Shown one piece after another: positions 43,846-51,856 of a DNA stretch of 64,000 bases (positions are counted from its first letter, which is position 1; every line of letters begins with the position of its first letter). A model generated the notes under the pieces. That model was not told the DNA's origin and did no database searches. It saw nothing but the letters and a program-made list of their open reading frames with translations. The stretch is from Carboxylicivirga caseinilyticus (GTDB lineage Bacteria > Bacteroidota > Bacteroidia > Bacteroidales > Marinilabiliaceae), in NCBI GenBank assembly GCA_025499705.1, contig JAFMVE010000008.1, forward strand, positions 62,001 through 126,000. Reading direction: 5' to 3'. Both the position numbers and the translations under genes were made by a program.

Positions 43846-45243
43846 TAAAAATCCTAGTATACGAAGCATATCTTCAACTCGCTGTTCGTCTTTGAATAAG
43901 TAATCGCGAAGCAAACCGTTCTCGTCTCGTTCAATCACTACATGTTTTGGTGCAGGAATCAAACAGTGCTTTAATCCGCCATAGCCACTAATTGAATCCT
44001 GATAAGCTCCGGTGTGGAAAAAACCAAGGTATAATTGTTCTTCGTTGGCGTTGGCAATTTTAGGCATAAATACCTGCTGGTTTAAATCTTCTGTATTATA
44101 ATAATCAGAGTGATCACATGTGATTCCTCCGATATTTACTTTTGAATATGATTTATCCCAATGATTTATTGGTAAAAGAATAAACTTTTCAAAGATACTC
44201 CAACTGTCGGGTATGGTGGTCATCAAACTGTTATCGATGATGTACCAAAGCTCGGCATCGTTTTGTTGCTTAACCTCCAGAACCTTGAAGATGATAGCTC
44301 CAGACTCCCCAACGGTATATCTTCCGAATTCGGTGAAGATATCCGGATCATCAATACCTTCTGCAGTACAGGTATCTTTGATGTTACGTACAATTTCATT
44401 GATGATGTAGTTGTAATCGTACTCAAAACCCAAGTTGTTTCTAATAGGTAAACCACCACCAATGTTGAAAGCACTTAACGATTCACATTGTTTTTTCAAC
44501 TCAACATACAGGTTTAATCCTTTTTGGAATAATCCCCAGTAATAAAGAGTATCCTTAATACCGCTGTCCACAAAGTAATGAAGCATGCGTAGCTTCACTT
44601 TTGGGTTGTCGGCAATTTTTTCTTTGTAAAAGTTCATCACGTCGGCCGGACGAATACCCATTCGTGAAGTATAATATGCTGACTGAGGTTCTTCGTCAAT
44701 CGCCATACGAATACCTACCTGAATGGTACCTTCAATTAAAGGCATCAAGCGATCTAATTCGTGAAGGCTGTCTAAAACAACAATCAGGTTTTTAAAACCG
44801 GCATTGTGTAACTGAGCAATCTTTTGCAGATAACCATCTGTTTTATGTCCGTTCTGAACCAGCTTAATATTTTTGCTTATCAGTCCTTCATCGTGTAATT
44901 TAAGAATAATATCAAGGTCATAGCTGGATGATGTTTCAAGACTTACACCATATTTCAGTACTTCTTTAATGATAAAACTGAAGTGACTACTTTTTGTACA
45001 ATAGCAATAATTGTATTTTCCTTTGTAACCATTGGCTTTAATGGATTTACTAAAAAGGTTTTTAACTCGCTTGACCTGTTCACCTATTCGAGGTAGATAA
45101 GAAATTTTTAAAGGTGTGCCATACTTATCAATTATGTGTTTTAATGATACATTATTGAAGTATAAATTTCCATTTTCAATGTCAAAACCCGGTTGAGGGA
45201 AATAATAAGTTTGGTCAATAAGTTCGAAATACGATTGCTTCAT
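43837..45243 (-). CDS. speA: Arginine decarboxylase-like PLP enzyme (fold III, short form)
   Basis: A 468-residue decarboxylase of the alanine-racemase-like fold. The PLP Lys is probably Lys84 in YCYCTKSSH; GVSLETSSSYDLDI, FNIGGGLP, FTEFGRYTVGESG and the CDHSDYYN segment, which supplies the second active-site Cys, follow family order. It is shorter than the E. coli biosynthetic SpeA (about 630-660 residues) and matches the shorter Bacteroidota form annotated as arginine decarboxylase. It would make agmatine for polyamine synthesis. Diaminopimelate decarboxylase is less likely because of the HYFVDSGIKDTLYYWGLFQK segment. Confidence 0.8.
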   Translation of the reverse strand: MKQSYFELIDQTYYFPQPGFDIENGNLYFNNVSLKHIIDKYGTPLKISYLPRIGEQVKRVKNLFSKSIKANGYKGKYNYCYCTKSSHFSFIIKEVLKYGVSLETSSSYDLDIILKLHDEGLISKNIKLVQNGHKTDGYLQKIAQLHNAGFKNLIVVLDSLHELDRLMPLIEGTIQVGIRMAIDEEPQSAYYTSRMGIRPADVMNFYKEKIADNPKVKLRMLHYFVDSGIKDTLYYWGLFQKGLNLYVELKKQCESLSAFNIGGGLPIRNNLGFEYDYNYIINEIVRNIKDTCTAEGIDDPDIFTEFGRYTVGESGAIIFKVLEVKQQNDAELWYIIDNSLMTTIPDSWSIFEKFILLPINHWDKSYSKVNIGGITCDHSDYYNTEDLNQQVFMPKIANANEEQLYLGFFHTGAYQDSISGYGGLKHCLIPAPKHVVIERDENGLLRDYLFKDEQRVEDMLRILGFLEQ

Positions 45244-45429
45244 TTCTGCACGTGTAAAATTATTGCTACTACATTAAAAGATGATTAAATGCTAAACTTA
45301 AAAAAGTTCGGCAAAAATATAAATAGTTACCAATTATTTTTATCCTTTAGAGATAAATTAATTCAATGAAGTTAATTTAAATAATTTGATCTAGGGTATT
45401 GAAATCCAGTCAATCTCAATTGAGTTGAG

Positions 45430-45468
45430 AAGAAAAATAAAAAGCAGAGACATATTTTGCCTCTGCTT
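45430..45468 (-). terminator. Rho-independent terminator after the S9 peptidase gene
   Basis: On the minus strand AAAGCAGAG and CTCTGCTTT form a perfect 9-bp stem with an 11-base loop, followed by TTATTTTT. Confidence 0.88.
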
Positions 45469-45491
45469 TAAATATTTTTAAGAAAAAGGTC

Positions 45492-47579
45492 CTAGTTTTT
45501 TAACTGTTCATCCAGGAATCTGAAAAACTCACGTTGCCATAAAATTCCATTCTGACAAGAAAGTACCCAATGGTTTTCTTCAGGGAAATAAAGGAACCTG
45601 GCCGGTATATTCATCATTCGGGCAGTGTTGAATGCGGCCATACCTTGTGTGTAAGGTATGCGGAAGTCCTTGGCCCCATGAATAACAAGAATTGGAGTAT
45701 CCCAGTTTTGAACAAACTTATGAGGAGAGTTTTTATAACTCTTCATAGCTGCCTTATTATCTTTATCCCAATAGCTGCCTTTGTTGTCCCAGTTTACAAA
45801 AAACATTTCCTCAGTGATGCTGTACATCTGCTCAAGATTAAAAATACCGCAATGAGAAATAAATGCACTGAATCGCTTATTATGATGACCGGCTAGCCAG
45901 TAAATAGAGAAACCACCATAGCTGGCGCCAACAGCTCCCAGATTATCTTTATCAACGAAAGGTTCCTTTGCAACGGCATCAATGGCTGAAAGATAATCTT
46001 TCATGTTCTGACCACCGTAATCACCACTGATTTGTTCGTTCCATTCCTGACCAAAACCTGGCAAACCTCTTCTGTTAGGAGCAACAATTATATAATCGTT
46101 GGCCGCCATCATTTGAAAGTTCCAGCGTAAGCTCCAGAACTGACTAACCATGCTTTGTGGACCTCCCTGGCAATATAAAAGAGTAGGATATTTTTTATTA
46201 GGATCGAAGTTAGGTGGGTATATCACCCAGGTGAGCATATCCTTATTGTCGGTAGTTTTAATCCATCTTTTTTCAACATTTCCCATTTTTAACTGAGAAA
46301 GTAGTGGTTCATTAACCTTCGATATATTTATTCCTTCACCTGTTGTGGGGTCAACTGAAATAATTTCGGTTGGATACTGCATTGAGGTTCGGGTGGCAAT
46401 CAGTTTGTCACCGGCAATATCCACTGAGTTATAGTTGTGAATGCCATCTGTTACTTTTGCATAGGAGGCATCATCCAGGTTAAAAGCATAAATCTCATTC
46501 GATCCTTTATCCTCTGAAGTAAACCAAAGTTTTTTTCCATCTTCGCTCCAGGTAAGACCATGAACATTAAAGTCAATCTCTTTGCTGTAATCGGTTTTTG
46601 TTCCTGTTGTCAGATCCAGAATAAACAAGCGGTTTTTATCGGCTTCGTAACCATCGCGTTCCATGCTTTCCCAGGCCATAAAATTTCCATCAGGTGAGAA
46701 AGTTGGAGCAATATCGTAACCCATCATACCCTCGGTAAGGTTTTTAGTGGTTTTGTCGGCTATCGAATACAAATAAATATCGCTATTGGTTGAGAATGCA
46801 GAAGCTTTACCTTCTAGTTTTTTTGAAGTATAGGCAATGTTTTTACCATCAGGTGTAAAGGTAATCTGCTCCATTCCACCAAAAGGTTTGAGTGGTGAGT
46901 GATATTTTTCACCTTCCATAATATCAGTTGCAGAACCAACTGTTGAGCCATTGGCATAATCGATATAAAACACATGACTGTATGTGAAATCGTGCCAGCT
47001 GTCCCAATGGCGATACATTAAGTCATCTTCAATACGGGCATCTGCCAAAGGTAAATCGGGATAAAGATCGTGAATGTTTTCATCTAGTTTTACACTCTGT
47101 GTAAAAACCAGTTTATCCATTGTTGGCGAATATTTATACCCCTCAATTCCACTTTTGATATGAGTTACCTGAGTGGGTTTTGAACCGTCAGGATTCATTT
47201 CCCAAAGCTGAACATCGCCTGATTCAGACGACAGATAAGCAATCTTCTGTCCGTCGGGGCGCCAGCTAACCTCAAATTCATTTGCATAGGTAGAAGTTAT
47301 TTGTTTGAATTCGCCACCTTCGGCAGGTAGCGTATAAATATCTGTATAGGTTCTGTTTTCTTCAATCTTGGTGTATGAAACTGTAAAGACCACTGTTTCT
47401 CCATCTGGTGATACAGATACGTTTCCAATACGTCCGAATGACCAAAGAACCTCGGGTGTCATTATTTCACTTTCTACTTTTAAGTCGCGGTTGTTAAAGG
47501 TTGGTTTTTCGGCTGTTTGCGGATTACTACACGATATCAATAATCCAAGAAGGCCCAAAAAATAGATATACTTCTTCAT
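45492..47579 (-). CDS. S9 family prolyl-oligopeptidase-type peptidase, lipoprotein
   Basis: A 695-residue exported peptidase. The N-terminus is a lipoprotein signal (FLGLLGLLISCSNPQ). The first about 420 residues are WD40/PD40-like propeller blades (SPDGETVVFTVSY, WRPDGQKIAYLSSE, SPDGNFMAWESM). The C-terminal hydrolase has the nucleophile in GASYGGFSIYW, Asp in HGAKDFRIP and His in PEENHWVL. The layout matches dipeptidyl-peptidase 5/acylaminoacyl-peptidase-like enzymes, so it likely trims peptides at the cell envelope. The first 70 residues also contain the ESEIMTPEVLWSFGRIG motif typical of Bacteroidota members. Confidence 0.9.
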   Translation of the reverse strand: MKKYIYFLGLLGLLISCSNPQTAEKPTFNNRDLKVESEIMTPEVLWSFGRIGNVSVSPDGETVVFTVSYTKIEENRTYTDIYTLPAEGGEFKQITSTYANEFEVSWRPDGQKIAYLSSESGDVQLWEMNPDGSKPTQVTHIKSGIEGYKYSPTMDKLVFTQSVKLDENIHDLYPDLPLADARIEDDLMYRHWDSWHDFTYSHVFYIDYANGSTVGSATDIMEGEKYHSPLKPFGGMEQITFTPDGKNIAYTSKKLEGKASAFSTNSDIYLYSIADKTTKNLTEGMMGYDIAPTFSPDGNFMAWESMERDGYEADKNRLFILDLTTGTKTDYSKEIDFNVHGLTWSEDGKKLWFTSEDKGSNEIYAFNLDDASYAKVTDGIHNYNSVDIAGDKLIATRTSMQYPTEIISVDPTTGEGINISKVNEPLLSQLKMGNVEKRWIKTTDNKDMLTWVIYPPNFDPNKKYPTLLYCQGGPQSMVSQFWSLRWNFQMMAANDYIIVAPNRRGLPGFGQEWNEQISGDYGGQNMKDYLSAIDAVAKEPFVDKDNLGAVGASYGGFSIYWLAGHHNKRFSAFISHCGIFNLEQMYSITEEMFFVNWDNKGSYWDKDNKAAMKSYKNSPHKFVQNWDTPILVIHGAKDFRIPYTQGMAAFNTARMMNIPARFLYFPEENHWVLSCQNGILWQREFFRFLDEQLKN

Positions 47580-47850
47580 GTAATTATAAGTTTTTGATGA
47601 ATTTTGTTATTAAGTTAATATGATGATAAGGTATTGACTTGCGTTGTTTTCTGACCAATAAATGCGGTTTTAAAAGTAACATCTTTCTGAATATTAAGTT
47701 GTGAGAATTATCATGGAAATGATTTCTTAAGAATAGAAACATGTTTTTTCTTGCTTATTTTGAATCATCCTATATTAAGTGTTTAGTGTTTTGTTGTCTG
47801 GTTATCATCGTCTTAAATTACTATATTGGGATTCAATTAATCCGAATCCC

Positions 47851-49047
47851 ATGAATAAATCAGACAACAGCAGAAGAAATTTTTTAAAGCTGACAGCAGC
47901 CGGTTTAGCCGGAGCAGCTTTAATAAAGAGTGAAACGGCACAGGCAGCCAGTTTTAAAAAAGCCGACGTTATTTACCGTACATTAGGACGAACAGGAGTT
48001 AAGCTTCCCATTGTTAGTATGGGCGCCATGCGAGGTGATACCAAAGCTTTAATTGAGGCAGGAATAAAAAGAGGAATCGTACATTTTGACACTGCTCACG
48101 TTTATCAAAAGGGGAAAAACGAAGAAATGCTGGGAGAAATATTCCAGAATTATGATCGAAACCAGTTTTTTATAGCGACCAAGGTTGTGCCTGATGATAT
48201 GGATAGAAAAACAGGTGAGATAGGATCTGGTTTTACTGTCGAAAAGTTTATGGAGTACCTCGATACTAGTTTAAAACGCTTGCAAATGGATCAGGTTGAT
48301 TTACTTTATGCTCATGCTGTATCTTCCGGTAAAGCAGTGTTGCATCCTGAATTGATTAAGGCATTGAAACTGGCCAAAGAGCAGGGTAAGTGCAAGTTTT
48401 TGGGCGTATCAACTCATAAAAACGAACCTGAAGTTATAAAAGCTGCTGTAGAAGCCGGTATTTATGATGTGGTTCTCACTGCCTATAATTTTAAACAGGA
48501 TCATCGCGACGAATTAACGCAGACCATTGCTGATGCAGCTGCTAAAGGAATAGGCTTTGTTGCTATGAAAACAATGGCAGGTGGTTTTCTGGATGAAGAG
48601 CATACCAAGCCGGTTAATACCAAAGCTGCCTTGAAATGGGCTTTACAAAATGAAAATATATGTACAGCTATACCTGGCTTTACAGCCTTTGAACATTTAG
48701 ACGAGAGTTTTTCGGTAATGGAAAAGCTTAAGATGTCAAAGCAGGAAGAGAAAGATCTGGAATTTGCCCGCGAATATGCAGGGTTGTATTGTAATCAGTG
48801 TAGTGTGTGCGCCGGACAATGTAAAAAAGGATTACCCATACCTGAAATTATGCGCTCGTATATGTACACTTATGGTTATCGCGATATGAATCAGGCTAAG
48901 ACCTTACTTGCTGATATGGGCGTAAAAAACGATCCATGCTCTGATTGTGATAGCTGTACAGTTTCCTGTGTTAAGAATTTTGCCGTTGCTGATAAAATTA
49001 AAAAAGTTAGTCGTTTGGTTGATGTTCCGGATGAATTTATCAGCTAA
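47851..49047 (+). CDS. Tat-exported aldo/keto reductase with two C-terminal iron-sulfur cysteine clusters
   Basis: About 398 residues from ATG 47851, chosen because the twin-arginine signal (NSRRNFLKLTAAGLAGAALI) follows at once; upstream in-frame codons add nothing. The body is an aldo/keto reductase barrel (RTLGRTGVKLPIVSMGAM, HFDTAHVYQKGKNEEMLGE, DQVDLLYAHAVSS, FLGVSTHK). The C-terminus has two Cys sets, YCNQCSVCAGQCKKG and DPCSDCDSCTVSC, as in ferredoxin-like [4Fe-4S] carriers. It probably acts in the periplasm as a redox enzyme of unknown substrate. The next gene, 30 bases on, encodes a secreted protein. Confidence 0.9.
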   Translation: MNKSDNSRRNFLKLTAAGLAGAALIKSETAQAASFKKADVIYRTLGRTGVKLPIVSMGAMRGDTKALIEAGIKRGIVHFDTAHVYQKGKNEEMLGEIFQNYDRNQFFIATKVVPDDMDRKTGEIGSGFTVEKFMEYLDTSLKRLQMDQVDLLYAHAVSSGKAVLHPELIKALKLAKEQGKCKFLGVSTHKNEPEVIKAAVEAGIYDVVLTAYNFKQDHRDELTQTIADAAAKGIGFVAMKTMAGGFLDEEHTKPVNTKAALKWALQNENICTAIPGFTAFEHLDESFSVMEKLKMSKQEEKDLEFAREYAGLYCNQCSVCAGQCKKGLPIPEIMRSYMYTYGYRDMNQAKTLLADMGVKNDPCSDCDSCTVSCVKNFAVADKIKKVSRLVDVPDEFIS

Positions 49048-49077
49048 TATCGTAAGCGTTAATTTTAAAATAGTTGA

Positions 49078-49923
49078 ATGAAGAAAATTTTATTAAGTGT
49101 GATGGCATTTGTTTGCGTCACATTGGTGGGTGCTCAGACTTATCCTGCTCAATTTGAAAATATTGAAGGTTTTACTTTGCAAGGAGAAAAGCAGTTTTTC
49201 GACCGTGATAATCTGTATAATTATATCAACGGAGCCTCTGATTTTTATCTGGGTTATGATTTTCAGGATTTATGGGTTGCCGATTATACAAATGATCAGG
49301 AACAGTCGTTAACATTGGAGCTCTATCGACATGGTGATAATATGTATGCCTTTGGTATTTACTCTGAAGAAAGACCACAAGCGGCAAACTTATTGGAGAT
49401 TGGAGCTGAGGGTTTTTACGAAAGTGGAGCTGTTTTTTTTCTGGCGGGTAGTTATTATGTGAAGGTTTACAACGGGCATCCAGCATTGGATGAGGATTCA
49501 TTAGTTGACTTTGCCAAACAGGTGGCTGGTAAAGTATGCGAAAAATGCCTGCTTCCCGAACAGTTAAGTTATTTCCCTGCTGAAAACAAAATACCTTCGA
49601 GCGAGCGATATATGGCCGAGAATTTTATGGGAGTAACCGGGTTTAATGGTGCGTTTACGGCTAAATACAAGATAGGTGACGAAGAGTGCAGATTATTTGT
49701 TTATAAGGGAGATGATGAGAGATGTCGTGAGATCATGAGTAAATATTTTACTCGTTTAAAGTTTAAAAAGAAGTTGAAAGAAATAACCTATGTGTTTGAT
49801 GATCCTTATCTGGATAAGGTTAAGCTCACCTATAAAAAAGGATTTATCTATGGAATGCTGGATTGCAAAGAACCAGAGAAAGTAAAGGGGTTATATGATG
49901 GTTTTGTAAGCCAAAATAAATAA
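49078..49923 (+). CDS. Secreted protein resembling DUF6599
   Basis: A 281-residue protein with a signal peptide (MKKILLSVMAFVCVTLVGAQ). The segments DRDNLYNYINGASDFYLGYD, LTLELYRHGDNMYAFGIYSE and AVFFLAGSYYVKV resemble the DUF6599 family by memory; a profile search would settle it. Function is unknown. It is encoded 30 bases after the Tat-exported reductase and is likely co-transcribed, so it may be a partner of that enzyme. Confidence 0.6.
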   Translation: MKKILLSVMAFVCVTLVGAQTYPAQFENIEGFTLQGEKQFFDRDNLYNYINGASDFYLGYDFQDLWVADYTNDQEQSLTLELYRHGDNMYAFGIYSEERPQAANLLEIGAEGFYESGAVFFLAGSYYVKVYNGHPALDEDSLVDFAKQVAGKVCEKCLLPEQLSYFPAENKIPSSERYMAENFMGVTGFNGAFTAKYKIGDEECRLFVYKGDDERCREIMSKYFTRLKFKKKLKEITYVFDDPYLDKVKLTYKKGFIYGMLDCKEPEKVKGLYDGFVSQNK

Positions 49924-49976
49924 TGGTTTTAGCTATAGTTAAGAAACAACAGAATAATTAAAATTTAATAATCTAT

Positions 49977-50006
49977 AAAAAAGAGGCATCGTTTCCGGTG
50001 CCTCTT
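49977..50006 (-). terminator. Rho-independent terminator after the DEAD-box helicase gene
   Basis: On the minus strand AAGAGGCA and TGCCTCTT form a perfect 8-bp stem with a 10-base loop, followed by TTTTTT. It begins seven bases after the helicase stop codon. Confidence 0.88.
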
Positions 50007-50012
50007 GGTGTG

Positions 50013-51665
50013 TTATTGTCGTCTTTTAGTTCTTCTTTTCGACGATGGTTTTGGTGTAGCCACTTCAAGGCTTACTTTTTTACCTTTTAATTTAGTTTTA
50101 CCAAGCTTTTCAATTACTTCCTGCTCATAGTCTTTATCAACTTCAATGAAAGAGAAGTTACGAAGTAATTCAATCTTACCTACTTTTACGGTTGTACCTT
50201 TAAATTTGCTGTTTATCAGGCCAATGATATCACCTGAAGAAACTTTGTCAGTTTTTCCCAGATTGATAAATAAACGGCTGAAAGGAACATCGCCTCTTCT
50301 TCCTCCACCATTACGTCCTTTTGAACGATCTTCTTTATAGATATTCAGATCAGGAGCATCTTTATAATACTCCATAAAACGGTTGAATTCTGCTGCTACA
50401 AACTGAGTAATCAACTGTTCGCGCTCCATGGTTGCCAGCTTTTCGTATACGGCAGGCATTAAAGCTTTAACAGGTGAATCATCTTCCAATACTGTATTAT
50501 CAACCCGGTCGAGGAAGTGGAATAATTGTTTTTCGCAAATCTCGTCTGCCTTTGGAACCCATTTGCGTTCGAAAGTTTTCTTGGCAATTTTTTCTATAGC
50601 TTTGATACGATGAGCTTCGCGGGCATGGATGATAGATACGGATATACCTTTTTTACCTGCACGTCCTGTACGACCGCTTCGGTGAATGTATACCTCAATA
50701 TCATCCGGCAAGTTATAGTTAATAACGTGTGTTAGGTCGTTTACGTCAATTCCCCTGGCAGCCACATCGGTAGCAACTAAAAGTTGAAGGTGATTTTTAC
50801 GGAAACGGTGCATTACCAAATCACGTTGTGCCTGTGAAAGGTCACCATGAATAGCATCTGCATTGTAGCCATCAGCCATTAAGCTGTCAGCAATGTCTTT
50901 GGTTTCCTGACGGGTACGACAGAATACAATTCCGTAAACATCAGGTGTAACGTCAACAATGCGCTTCAGTGCTTTGTAACGATCGCTTGCATGAACCATG
51001 TAATAATGGTGTTCTACATTGGATGAACCTGAGTTTTTAGTACCAACGCTGATTTCAACCGGATCCTGCATGTACTGTTTCGACATACGTGCAATATCAG
51101 GTGGCATGGTAGCTGAGAAAAGTAAGGTTTGTCTCCACTCTGGAGTTTGTGCCATGATGCTTTCCAAATCATCTTTGAAGCCCATGTTTAACATCTCGTC
51201 TGCTTCATCAAGTATCAACCAACGAACATCACCCAATTCAATTGCGTTACGATTGATAAGGTCGTTCATACGGCCTGGAGTACCCACTACAATATGTGTT
51301 CCTCTTTTCAAAGCTCTGATCTGAGTTCTGATTTCAGTTCCTCCATACACGGGAGTGATGTACAAATCCTTATAATATTTTGCGTAGTTGTTCAGGTCTT
51401 TTGTGATTTGCAGACACAATTCGCGTGTAGGACATAAAATCAAAGCCTGAACTTTTTTATCTTCGGTAATAATCTGTGGTATCACCGGTAATCCAAATGC
51501 TCCTGTTTTTCCGGTTCCGGTTTGTGCCAGAGCAATCAGGTCGTTACCGTAGTTTAGAATTTCAGGAATGGTCTTCGTTTGAATAGGGGTTGGTGTTTCG
51601 TATCCAAGCTCACCAATAGCTTTCAGAACTTCTTCCGGAAGTCCGCTTTCTTTAAATGTTTGCAT
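50013..51665 (-). CDS. DEAD-box RNA helicase with DbpA-like RNA-binding domain
   Basis: About 550 residues from the ATG at 51665; a GTG at 51683 would add six residues. Helicase motifs are complete: Q-motif (ELGYETPTPIQTKTIP), AQTGTGKT, PTRELCLQI, GTPGRMND, DEAD, SAT, and ARGIDVNDLTHVINY with HRSGRTGRAGKKG. The C-terminal RLFINLGKTDKVSSGDIIGL domain is the DbpA-type RRM, followed by a basic tail (KRRTKRRQ). Likely roles are ribosome assembly and cold adaptation. A -7 element about 115 bases upstream implies a 5' leader of roughly 100 bases. Confidence 0.93.
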   Translation of the reverse strand: MQTFKESGLPEEVLKAIGELGYETPTPIQTKTIPEILNYGNDLIALAQTGTGKTGAFGLPVIPQIITEDKKVQALILCPTRELCLQITKDLNNYAKYYKDLYITPVYGGTEIRTQIRALKRGTHIVVGTPGRMNDLINRNAIELGDVRWLILDEADEMLNMGFKDDLESIMAQTPEWRQTLLFSATMPPDIARMSKQYMQDPVEISVGTKNSGSSNVEHHYYMVHASDRYKALKRIVDVTPDVYGIVFCRTRQETKDIADSLMADGYNADAIHGDLSQAQRDLVMHRFRKNHLQLLVATDVAARGIDVNDLTHVINYNLPDDIEVYIHRSGRTGRAGKKGISVSIIHAREAHRIKAIEKIAKKTFERKWVPKADEICEKQLFHFLDRVDNTVLEDDSPVKALMPAVYEKLATMEREQLITQFVAAEFNRFMEYYKDAPDLNIYKEDRSKGRNGGGRRGDVPFSRLFINLGKTDKVSSGDIIGLINSKFKGTTVKVGKIELLRNFSFIEVDKDYEQEVIEKLGKTKLKGKKVSLEVATPKPSSKRRTKRRQ

Positions 51666-51775
51666 AAATAATTCTTTATCCACCCCTTCTCACGATCATG
51701 CAGCGATACCAAGAATTAATTATGCTACGACAGTGCTACTGATTGTGACCTGAGTGGTCCTCGTTAAATCGAGCG

Positions 51776-51783
51776 CAAAGATA
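51776..51783 (-). promoter_or_regulatory. Candidate -7 element of the DEAD-box helicase gene
   Basis: On the minus strand TATCTTTG matches TAnnTTTG. A TTTG occurs upstream but with a 27-base spacer, too long for the consensus. The leader that follows contains a small GACC/GGTC hairpin (51747-51759). Confidence 0.45.
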
Positions 51784-51856
51784 GACCTCTTTTTTTAAAA
51801 ATGTGGTATCCAAACGGAACTTATTGATTTTTTGGCATTAATTAACTTTTTACCTG

